Assembly: GCA_947074125.1 (NCBI GenBank)
Contig: CAMTOM010000011.1
Location: forward strand, 1-14,139
DNA: 14,139 nt
Source: an uncultured Desulfovibrionaceae bacterium
Lineage (GTDB): Bacteria; Desulfobacterota; Desulfovibrionia; Desulfovibrionales; Desulfovibrionaceae
Direction of reading: 5' to 3'
The notes under the pieces are model-generated. The model was not told the DNA's origin, ran no database searches, and worked only from the letters and a program-made list of their open reading frames with translations. Positions within the stretch are counted from its first letter, which is position 1. Every line of letters begins with the position of its first letter. Of the stretch, positions 6,283 to 12,970 are shown in pieces. The translations under genes and the position numbers were made by a program.

Positions 6283-7812
6283 ATGATTGCGCGCATGGCT
6301 TGTGGCGGCGTTGAGGGGGTAGATGCTTTTCGGGTGGATATTGAAGTTGACTTCTCCCGTCAGGGTTTGCCAGCTTTTACTCTGGTAGGACTTGCGGAAG
6401 GTGCGGTGCGCGAAGCGCGGGATCGTGTATTCAGTGCTTTGCGTGCCAGTGGCTTTCGCTTGCCTCCAGGGCGTATCACGGTCAACATGGCTCCTGCCGG
6501 AAAGAAAAAAGCGGGTACGGCATATGATTTGCCGCTGGCAGTAGGTTTACTGGCGGCAAGTGGTGTGATCCCTCACGACAATATACAGGGATGGTTTTTG
6601 GCTGGTGAACTCTCATTAACAGGGCACCTGAAAGCGGTAGCAGGTATGCTGCCGGTGAGTATACTGGCGGGTAAGGAGGGTGCCAGAGGTTTTCTTGTTC
6701 CTGAAGAAAATGCGGCAGAAGCAGCTATTGTGCGCGATATGCCTGTGTATGGCCTTAAAACACTGGGGGAGTGCGTCAGCTTTCTTTTAGGGAAAAAAGA
6801 ACTTGTGCCTGAGGTTTTTTCTTCTGCGGCTGCGACAGATGGTGTGACTGTGTGTGCTGATTTTCTTGAGGTGAAAGGTCAGCTTGCGGCAAAGCGTGCT
6901 CTGGAAATTGCTGCTGCTGGTGGGCACAATGTCTTGCTGATGGGGCCTCCAGGAAGTGGAAAAACAATGCTGGCGCAGCGTTTGCCCAGTATTTTACCGC
7001 CTCTTTCTTTTGAAGAAGCTCTGGAAGTGACGAAGATTTATAGTGTTGCGGATTTGCTCGCTTCGGGGTCTGGTCTGCTTCAGGTTCGTCCATTCCGTTC
7101 GCCACATCATACGGCTTCAGAAATAGCGCTTATTGGTGGAGGGCATTCGCCGAGGCCTGGGGAAGTCTCTTTGGCGCATCGCGGTGTTCTTTTTCTTGAT
7201 GAGCTGCCAGAATATAAAAAGCAGACTCTGGAAGTTTTGCGTCAGCCTTTGGAAGATGGTGTTGTGACCATTTCGCGTGCTGCCCGAACGGTCACCTATC
7301 CGGCAGCCTGTATGCTGGTAGCGGCAATGAATCCCTGCCCTTGTGGTTATGCGGGGGATCCCTTGCACGAATGTTCCTGTTCTGCGATGCAGATTGCCCG
7401 TTATCGCAGTCGCCTTTCTGGGCCTTTACTGGATCGCATTGATTTACATGTTGAGGTGCCAGCAGTGCCTTATGAGGATTTGCAGGCGCGCTCTGGGGGC
7501 GTGAGTTCCGCGACTATTCGTTCGCGTGTTGTGCTGGCGCGGCAGCGTCAGGAAGTGCGCTATGCGGGAAAAAAATGTTGCTGCAATGCAGAACTGGCAG
7601 GCAGCCTGCTGGAAGAGTATTGCAGGCTTGATGCGGCAGGGCATGCTTTGCTGGAGAATGCCATGCGACGACTGGCATTATCGGCACGGGCATACACACG
7701 CATTTTGCGTCTTGCCCGCACCATTGCCGACCTTGCCGGAGAAGAGCAGATATTACCAGAGTTTTTGGCTGAGGCTATTGCGTTGCGGGTTCTGGATCGT
7801 GTGATGCAATAG
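6283..7812 (+). CDS. comM: ComM/YifB family AAA+ (Mg-chelatase-like) ATPase
   Basis: This family includes ComM, a hexameric helicase that drives branch migration when transformed DNA integrates; YifB is the alternative name in non-competent species. The 509-residue protein has the N-terminal ChlI-like domain (about 1-170; VGLAEGAVREARDRVFSAL, APAGKKKAGTAYDLPLAVG). An AAA+ core follows with Walker A GPPGSGKT (221-228), Walker B GVLFLDELPE (301-310, D306/E307) and an arginine-finger-like RLSGPLLDRID (377-387). The family Cys block NPCPCGYAGDP...CSCS lies at 350-367, and the C-terminal helical domain ends near 505. The ATG has GAGGGGG about five bases upstream. The gene sits between the lepB terminator and the convergent Rsm22 gene, so it is probably a single-gene unit. 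Family certain; a role in DNA uptake here is inferred. Confidence 0.95.
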   Translation: MIARMACGGVEGVDAFRVDIEVDFSRQGLPAFTLVGLAEGAVREARDRVFSALRASGFRLPPGRITVNMAPAGKKKAGTAYDLPLAVGLLAASGVIPHDNIQGWFLAGELSLTGHLKAVAGMLPVSILAGKEGARGFLVPEENAAEAAIVRDMPVYGLKTLGECVSFLLGKKELVPEVFSSAAATDGVTVCADFLEVKGQLAAKRALEIAAAGGHNVLLMGPPGSGKTMLAQRLPSILPPLSFEEALEVTKIYSVADLLASGSGLLQVRPFRSPHHTASEIALIGGGHSPRPGEVSLAHRGVLFLDELPEYKKQTLEVLRQPLEDGVVTISRAARTVTYPAACMLVAAMNPCPCGYAGDPLHECSCSAMQIARYRSRLSGPLLDRIDLHVEVPAVPYEDLQARSGGVSSATIRSRVVLARQRQEVRYAGKKCCCNAELAGSLLEEYCRLDAAGHALLENAMRRLALSARAYTRILRLARTIADLAGEEQILPEFLAEAIALRVLDRVMQ

Positions 7813-7828
7813 TACAGGGAAGTCCAAC

Positions 7829-9184
7829 TTATTTACTTTTTTTGTTCATTTTGCGAAATTTTTTGTCTGTCTGTGGTAGAGGAGACTGCGAGCGTGGCCG
7901 TGCTTTTGGGGGTGCGGCTGCTTGTTTGCGGTCTTCTTTTGTTGTTTCTACTCCGGATTCAGGGATAATAAGTGCGTGCGATTTGCCATCACGGAGTGGT
8001 TTTTGGGGGAGAGTGACAGTAACAAGCGCTCCTGAAGGTGAGTGTCGTGTGTTTTCAAGCAGTGTGAGTCCTTTTTCGGTGCAGGCATAGCGTGCCTCCC
8101 CTTTAAGGCCTGGCACAGCGAATGGAGCAGAGACAATGCGCGCCTGGATGGGTTTGCTTGCGGGCGAACCAGTGTTTTTCCCTTGTGGTGCGGGTGTTTT
8201 GAGGGGCGTTGCTTTTTCAGAATGTGCACTGCGCTGCCCTAATAAAAGGAAGCTCAGGCTTAAGGCCTCTTTGTGTAAAGAGGCTTTTTGGGAGAGCGAT
8301 TCCAGCCAGCTTGGGCTTCCTTGTGTTGTGAAGGTAAAATGACACCATGTGCGGCTTTCCTGCAAAGCGCACACGCCGTCATGCGGACATGGTGAAAAAG
8401 GCATAAGCCCATTTTGCATTGCCAGTGAACGCAAAAGCATAATGGTCTTTCCTCCCAGTCGGGTGCCTGGTTCAAGAAAGAGAGCTCTGGCATCAGGGGT
8501 GCGGAGTAGAGAGGTGCATTGTTCTGTGAGTGCCATGAAGCGATCTTCTGTATCCTGCTCTGCTTGTGTACGAAGTTCATTCAAGACATTGGCGGCGGTG
8601 ATAAGCCAGGGGCTGGTGTCCATGCGCCGAACATGCTGTGCCAGACTTTCGACACCTCCCCGACGAAGATGAATGCGCCAGGGGGCATTGGGAGCGATGT
8701 GCTCAAAAAGGCGGCGTCCCAATTCAAGAATATGCGGTGATGCGTCAATGGCTAAAATGGTGAGTGGGACTGTGTGCCATTGTGGGTAGGCGCTCCAGAG
8801 TGCCAGCGGCAATGTCAGCGGGCCAGAGCCAATATCAACAAGGAGGCGTTGTACTGGCGCGGCAGTATGTTCCTCTCCTGCGGTACTATGGGGCTGCACA
8901 GGTGCTGGGGAGGATAGGGGAAGAGATTGGAGCAGGCGCGCCTGACGCAGGATATTCCAGGGCAGAAAATAATACAGATAGGCGGCGACAAATCGGGGGG
9001 AACTCCAATAAGGACGTGTTAAGCCGCTGCGCTCGGATGTGAGCTGTCGGGAAAGATCGGCGATGGCAGCAGGGAGATCGCGTTGGTGGCTTGCTTTAAG
9101 AGGATAAATGGCATGAAGCGCTTTGGGGAGATCTTGCACAAAGCGGATGGTATGCGGGGGGAGATGTGGAAAAAGTTGTGACAT
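7829..9184 (-). CDS. Rsm22-family (METTL17-like) Fe-S methyltransferase-like protein of the small ribosomal subunit
   Basis: Rsm22 proteins have a methyltransferase fold and act in assembly of the small ribosomal subunit. Mitochondrial relatives bind a 4Fe-4S cluster. From the ATG at 9184 (451 residues), the N-terminal family block LPWNILRQARLL is at about 74-85 and the SAM-binding motif VDIGSGPLTLPLAL at about 116-129. The cluster motif CPHDGVCALQESRTWCHF has C266, C272 and C281, with C368 a plausible fourth ligand. The C-terminal ~100 residues are basic and Pro/Lys-rich, ending in KKFRKMNKKSK, and suit RNA binding. The frame stays open to 9427, but the upstream part overlaps the previous gene and lacks family motifs. 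The 9184 ATG begins one base after that gene's TGA (TGATATG) with no SD, suggesting translational coupling. An ATG at 9232 is the alternative. The gene ends 16 bases from the convergent comM stop. Confidence 0.85.
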   Translation of the reverse strand: MSQLFPHLPPHTIRFVQDLPKALHAIYPLKASHQRDLPAAIADLSRQLTSERSGLTRPYWSSPRFVAAYLYYFLPWNILRQARLLQSLPLSSPAPVQPHSTAGEEHTAAPVQRLLVDIGSGPLTLPLALWSAYPQWHTVPLTILAIDASPHILELGRRLFEHIAPNAPWRIHLRRGGVESLAQHVRRMDTSPWLITAANVLNELRTQAEQDTEDRFMALTEQCTSLLRTPDARALFLEPGTRLGGKTIMLLRSLAMQNGLMPFSPCPHDGVCALQESRTWCHFTFTTQGSPSWLESLSQKASLHKEALSLSFLLLGQRSAHSEKATPLKTPAPQGKNTGSPASKPIQARIVSAPFAVPGLKGEARYACTEKGLTLLENTRHSPSGALVTVTLPQKPLRDGKSHALIIPESGVETTKEDRKQAAAPPKARPRSQSPLPQTDKKFRKMNKKSK

Positions 9185-9185
9185 A

Positions 9186-10799
9186 TCAGTAGGTAAAGCG
9201 CATATGGCGCAAGTAGGTGTTATGGAAGTCATGTGCCTGTGTGAGAGGGAGAAGCGTGCTTGTGCTGCTCCATTGCTGTGTCCACTGGCGCACACTGGTA
9301 TCCTGCAAAAGTTGGGCAGCGCCTCTGAGGGAGGTGTTGCCTGTTGCGCAAAGTCGCGCATTGAGACCACGAGGAAAAAAGCCAAGTGCTTCAAGGTCGC
9401 CAGGTGAAGCATGTGTGCCCAATGCACCTGAAAGAAAAATATTTTTAAGGCTGCCTGGTGTAAGTTGTGCGTGCTGTAACAGTTGTTCTACAGCAAGAGA
9501 AAACGCAGCTTTTACCTTCAGGATTTCTTCAATATCTTCTCGCCAGAGAAAAAGGTTGCTGGAAAGTGGCAGGCGTTGTTGCGGATCATTGTGATCGCGC
9601 AATCGCGCAGTTAAGGGAGATGTGGGGGGAAGCCACTGTCCTTGCGCGTCCATTAGACCAGCTTCCAGAAGAAGGCGCAAGAGCGAAAGATAGCCTGTGC
9701 CACAGATACGCCTTGGGGGTGCTCCTGAAGGGGTGCGGGCTTGAATCCCTGTAGGGTGTAGATGAAAAGCGGTAGCGGTGTGTTCTCCGGCCATATCGCC
9801 ATGGCGCAGACCGATGCCTTCAAGAGCTGGCCCTAGCGGAACAGAAGCCAGAAGGGATTCTGTGGGGCTGAGTGCCAGAACAAATTCTCCATTCGTTCCC
9901 ATATCTGCCAGAAGGCAGGGATAGTCCAAGCATTTTTCTGCATACAGACATGCCATGCCCGCACTGATGTCACCGCCAATGAAAGGAGAAGGCAGTGGGG
10001 GGATGTATATTGGAGGGAGCGAGGGTAGATTTTCTGTTTGGTTTCCTTGATAGGTCAGGTTATAGGGGGCGTGGCAAAGGCCACTCAGATCTTTTCCCAG
10101 CGTAATGTATGTCATGGCGGGATTGGCGGCCAGAGCAAGCATACTTGGAAATACGGGCAGGGAGGCACTGATTTCTTTCAGGCGTGTACGTGTGAGGTGG
10201 GCGAGATGGGTGCTTTGCTCTGGAAGAGCCGCATAGGCCAGACGTGACATGACATCGGCTCCTGCGCCCATTTGGGGATTGCATTCCTGACCTTCAGCAA
10301 TAACAGTTCCGTGCCTGTCGAAAGCCTGCCAGCATAGTGACGTTGTGCCAAGATCCACTGCCATCACAAGGTTGTCAGATGTTTGTTTTGCGATTCGCTG
10401 TGCTCTGGGGGGAGGCGGTGGCACTTCCAGCAGGATGTCAGAGTCTGAACTTTGACAGCGGCGGTGGCAGGCCAGTCGCCAGCCCGATTCCAGCTCTTCG
10501 CTGGAAAAAAGAGTTTGTTCATGGGTATCTGGTGCTGGCGGAGGCGAAAGATAGCGTATGCGACAGCGTCCGCAATGTCCCAGCCCTGTACAGAGGGGAG
10601 GAGGGGGAACTTTTCCTGAAAGCCAAATAACTTGTGCCAGTGTTTTGCCCTGTAGTGCGTCGAGTTCCAGAAGAGAAGAATCAGGGGAAGCACTGGAAGC
10701 GTGTTGCCCCTCTTCTCTGGCAGGGTATGCAGGAGAAAGGGCGGAGGTCTTGGCGAGGGCATTTGCGAGGGCGCGGATGAGAATATTCATGTGCGGCAT
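9186..10799 (-). CDS. RACE-type protein: 2Fe-2S ferredoxin domain plus ASKHA ATPase domain (DUF4445)
   Basis: Proteins of this build include reductive activators of corrinoid enzymes, which use ATP to push electrons onto Co(II) of methyltransferase cobalamin. From the GTG at 10877 the open frame is 563 residues; numbering here uses that frame. The ferredoxin part has C96, C102, C105 and C137 (PLCTGLGHCGRCRIRYL, WRLACHRRC). Pro-rich linkers (91-94, 112-116, 153-157) lead to an actin-like ASKHA domain. That domain has VDLGTTS (174-180), CNPQMGAGADVMSRLAYA (about 199-216), LLADMGTNGEFVLA, and a C-terminal FLSGALGTHASPGDLEALGFFP with GNTSLRGAAQLL. No start has a good SD. The ATG at 10799 follows a purine-rich AAAAGA and is preferred; ATG 10790 or GTG 10877 are possible. 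No corrinoid protein or methyltransferase partner is in the window. The specific substrate is unknown. Confidence 0.85.
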   Translation of the reverse strand: MPHMNILIRALANALAKTSALSPAYPAREEGQHASSASPDSSLLELDALQGKTLAQVIWLSGKVPPPPLCTGLGHCGRCRIRYLSPPPAPDTHEQTLFSSEELESGWRLACHRRCQSSDSDILLEVPPPPPRAQRIAKQTSDNLVMAVDLGTTSLCWQAFDRHGTVIAEGQECNPQMGAGADVMSRLAYAALPEQSTHLAHLTRTRLKEISASLPVFPSMLALAANPAMTYITLGKDLSGLCHAPYNLTYQGNQTENLPSLPPIYIPPLPSPFIGGDISAGMACLYAEKCLDYPCLLADMGTNGEFVLALSPTESLLASVPLGPALEGIGLRHGDMAGEHTATAFHLHPTGIQARTPSGAPPRRICGTGYLSLLRLLLEAGLMDAQGQWLPPTSPLTARLRDHNDPQQRLPLSSNLFLWREDIEEILKVKAAFSLAVEQLLQHAQLTPGSLKNIFLSGALGTHASPGDLEALGFFPRGLNARLCATGNTSLRGAAQLLQDTSVRQWTQQWSSTSTLLPLTQAHDFHNTYLRHMRFTY

Positions 10800-10938
10800 A
10801 ACATAGTCTTTTCTGGCAAAGCTGTGAAGGGGAAAAGTTGCTCTTGCTGGCGATGTCGGTTGCGAAATTTCTGACACGTATTGTCACGGCAATGTTCATT
10901 TGCGCGCAGTATTTATTTTGGTTTGTTTTTTGCAGGTA

Positions 10939-10949
10939 TCCTGACAGGA
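10939..10949. promoter_or_regulatory. Short perfect dyad between the RACE-type gene and fliM
   Basis: TCCTG-A-CAGGA is a perfect 11-base dyad in the divergent intergenic region. A TATATT hexamer on the minus strand (plus 10960-10955) lies just upstream of it relative to the RACE-type gene, so the dyad would overlap the start of a minus-strand transcript. No good -35 box was found, so both the operator and promoter readings are weak. Confidence 0.25.
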
Positions 10950-10987
10950 CGGAAAATATACGAGAAATCGCTTCCTGAAAAATGTTT

Positions 10988-11011
10988 TTAACGCACTGTT
11001 TTGTGCATTAA
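10988..11011. promoter_or_regulatory. Imperfect inverted repeat upstream of fliM (candidate operator)
   Basis: TTAACGCAC (10988-10996) and GTGCATTAA (11003-11011) form a dyad of 9-bp arms with one mismatch around a 6-base centre. It lies 58 bases ahead of the fliM ATG, suitable for an operator or an RNA hairpin in the leader. No sigma54 or sigma28 flagellar promoter was recognised nearby. Confidence 0.4.
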
Positions 11012-11028
11012 GTTGTTGTTGTACAAGT

Positions 11029-11044
11029 AGTTTTTACAAAAACT
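11029..11044. repeat. A/T-rich perfect palindrome near the fliM start
   Basis: AGTTTTT (11029-11035) and AAAAACT (11038-11044) form a 7-bp inverted repeat with only two central bases. It is therefore more likely a DNA-level palindrome than an RNA hairpin. It is 25 bases upstream of fliM. Base composition makes chance occurrence plausible. Confidence 0.4.
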
Positions 11045-11069
11045 CTTTTGTGATAGTGGTTATGGAAAT

Positions 11070-12023
11070 ATGAACAAAATTTTGGCACAAGATGAAGTAG
11101 AAGCTCTGTTACAGGGGCTTTCTGGCGGCAGAATAGAGAGTGACCTTCGTGCTGTTGGCGCGGATGGCTCTGTTGTTGCTTTTGTGCCGCCGCGTTTTGA
11201 GCCTCCTGAGAAAAAAAGACCCGCAGTACTGGAAATGCTGAACAGTCGTTTTCTTCGTTTCTGTAGTGACGATGTTGCCAGAGTATTGCGAATTCCTGTA
11301 GGGATGCGTCTTCTCAATAAAAAAATCGTGAGCTTTGACGAAACACAACGCTCATCAGACGCTTTTTTCCGTCATGTAGTTTTTCGTATACAGCCATTTG
11401 CGGGAACAGCTTTTTTGGAAATGGATGCGCGATTGATTTTTGCCATGGTTGAAGCTTCCTTTGGGGGGAGCGCTTCACGTTCCTATATTGAAGGGCGCTC
11501 ATTGACGCGAATTGAACAGACGGTAGTGGATCGGATATTTAAAAGTGTTCTTAAAAGTCTGGAGCACGCCTGGAAATTCATGCATGAAGTAACGGTAGAG
11601 CGTTTGCCAGAAGAGGGCGCGCGTTCAGAAGAGATTGTGCCGGAAGCTTCTGTTGTTTCCTTACGCTATGAAATGACATTGCATGGTCAGAGTGGCTGTC
11701 TGATGTTGTGTATTCCTCATGAGCATTTTGATTCCCGTGCGGGGATGCCGCATGCTGCTTCTCAAAAAGAGCATGTTTGGGAAAAGAATTTGAAGGATCG
11801 CCTCATGGAGGCTCCAGTGGAGATGACTGTAGAGCTGGGCAGGGCACGCCTTACGGGTAATCAGCTATTGCATATGCAAGTGGGTGATGTGCTTGTATTG
11901 GATGCTGAGGCAGGTTCGCTGCTCTGCTGTCGTGTGGGAGGTATTCCCAAGTATCAGGGGGTAGTGGGACGGATGAAGACAAACAAAGCATTTCGAATAG
12001 TCAAAGAGGTGGAAAGTAAATAA
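11070..12023 (+). CDS. fliM: Flagellar motor switch protein FliM
   Basis: FliM is the C-ring component that binds phospho-CheY and sets the direction of flagellar rotation. The 317-residue protein begins with the conserved CheY-P binding peptide LAQDEVEALLQG (5-16). A linker leads to the CheC-like middle domain (about 50-230), which contains ASFGGSASRS (129-138) and GRSLTRIEQTVVDRIF (142-157). The C-terminal SpoA/FliN-like domain (about 240-317) includes ARLTGNQLLHMQVGDVLVLD and ends with GVVGRMKTNKAFRIV. The ATG at 11070 has only a weak, close GGA as SD; an upstream ATG at 11062 runs at once into TGA. No other flagellar gene is adjacent, and a terminator follows, so fliM looks monocistronic. 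Its expression would depend on signals in the 10800-11069 region. Confidence 0.96.
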   Translation: MNKILAQDEVEALLQGLSGGRIESDLRAVGADGSVVAFVPPRFEPPEKKRPAVLEMLNSRFLRFCSDDVARVLRIPVGMRLLNKKIVSFDETQRSSDAFFRHVVFRIQPFAGTAFLEMDARLIFAMVEASFGGSASRSYIEGRSLTRIEQTVVDRIFKSVLKSLEHAWKFMHEVTVERLPEEGARSEEIVPEASVVSLRYEMTLHGQSGCLMLCIPHEHFDSRAGMPHAASQKEHVWEKNLKDRLMEAPVEMTVELGRARLTGNQLLHMQVGDVLVLDAEAGSLLCCRVGGIPKYQGVVGRMKTNKAFRIVKEVESK

Positions 12024-12044
12024 ATTACGCTTCCTTTCCTCTCG

Positions 12045-12083
12045 CTGACAGATGTTTTTAGATGAGTTGGCCACATCTGTCAG
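12045..12083. other. Perfect 11-bp inverted repeat downstream of fliM
   Basis: CTGACAGATGT (12045-12055) and ACATCTGTCAG (12073-12083) pair perfectly around a 17-base loop, starting 22 bases past the fliM stop. No T-run follows directly. A second copy of CTGTCAG at 12126-12132, inside the terminator loop, could compete for the same left arm. Confidence 0.65.
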
Positions 12084-12116
12084 GAGAAGAACAGTGGTTT
12101 TTTTGCACTATAAAAG

Positions 12117-12165
12117 TATGGCAGGCTGTCAGAAGATATTCTTCTTGTGCCCTGCCATATTTTTT
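12117..12165 (+). terminator. Intrinsic terminator of fliM, probably bidirectional
   Basis: TATGGCAGG (12117-12125) pairs with CCTGCCATA (12151-12159). The loop contains an inner hairpin, AGAAGA-tat-TCTTCT (12131-12145). Six T residues (12160-12165) follow on the plus strand. On the minus strand the stem is followed by CTTTTA, so the same element could also end the convergent SDR transcript, whose stop codon is at 12173-12175. Confidence 0.75.
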
Positions 12166-12172
12166 GAGGCTT

Positions 12173-12937
12173 CTAGCAGATTGTGTAGCCGCCATCTGGA
12201 GCGATAGCCTGTCCAATCATAAAGCCTGCCCCTGGGCTGCATAGCCAGAGAACCGCAGATGCAATTTCTTCTGAAGCCCCAAGGCGTCCTATGGGAATCT
12301 CTTTAATGAGTGCTGCCATGTGTTCAGGAGCGTCCGCAATTGCCTTGGAAACCATTGGAGTATCGGATGTGCCTGGGCATATGGCGTTGATGCGTATGCC
12401 TCTTGCTGCGTATTCCAGTGCTGCGCTTTTGGTCAAACCCAGTACGCCATGTTTTGATGCGGTATAGGCACCAAGATTGGCAGTGCCAACAAGACCACTC
12501 TGGGATGAGCAGTTTACGATGCAGCCTCCTTCTTCCTGTGTGCGCATCTGTTGCAATTCATATTTCATGCAATTCCAAATACCACGCAGATTGACTGCGA
12601 TTGCGCGATCAAAGTCTTCTCCAAGAGCATCTGCCGTTTCCACAACAGGAACGTGGATACCTGCATTATTATACGCACAGTCCAGCCTTCCGAATGTCCT
12701 GACACATGCTGTTACCATGTGTGCGACCTCATGCTCCTGTGAGACGTCACATACAATGCCAATGGCGCGAAAGCCCTGCTGAGTGAGTTCTTTTGCCGCG
12801 CTATGTACAACGTGTTCATTACAGTCTGCCAGGGCAACAGCGGCTCCGGCTTCTGCAAAGAGCTGGGCTGTTGTGCGGCCTATACCCATTGCCGCACCTG
12901 TGATGAGGGCGACTTTCCCTGAAAATGATGTATTCAT
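12173..12937 (-). CDS. Short-chain dehydrogenase/reductase (SDR), classical type
   Basis: This is an NAD(P)-dependent oxidoreductase acting on an alcohol or carbonyl whose identity cannot be read from sequence. The 254 residues show the Rossmann TGAAMGIG (13-20), D38 at the end of the second strand (favouring NAD over NADP), NNAG (90-93) and N116. Catalytic S145, Y158 and K162 follow (YTASK), then the ICPGTSDTPM segment (186-195) after the active site. A very good SD, AAGGAG, lies about five bases before the ATG. It is 33 bases downstream of the aldo/keto reductase on the same strand, so the two are probably one operon. Family is certain; similarity to glucose 1-dehydrogenase or cyclopentanol-dehydrogenase-like SDRs is general only. 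Confidence 0.93.
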   Translation of the reverse strand: MNTSFSGKVALITGAAMGIGRTTAQLFAEAGAAVALADCNEHVVHSAAKELTQQGFRAIGIVCDVSQEHEVAHMVTACVRTFGRLDCAYNNAGIHVPVVETADALGEDFDRAIAVNLRGIWNCMKYELQQMRTQEEGGCIVNCSSQSGLVGTANLGAYTASKHGVLGLTKSAALEYAARGIRINAICPGTSDTPMVSKAIADAPEHMAALIKEIPIGRLGASEEIASAVLWLCSPGAGFMIGQAIAPDGGYTIC

Positions 12938-12970
12938 GTGGTCTCCTTCATGCGTTCTTCAGGCATTATG

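Noticed and set aside
7813..7828. Terminator between comM and the Rsm22 gene
   Set aside because: The stops are 16 bases apart and no inverted repeat with a T-run was found around them.
9185..9427. N-terminal extension of the Rsm22 frame to an ATG at 9427
   Set aside because: It would overlap the ASKHA gene by about 240 bases and adds no family motif; the ATG at 9184 directly follows the upstream stop.
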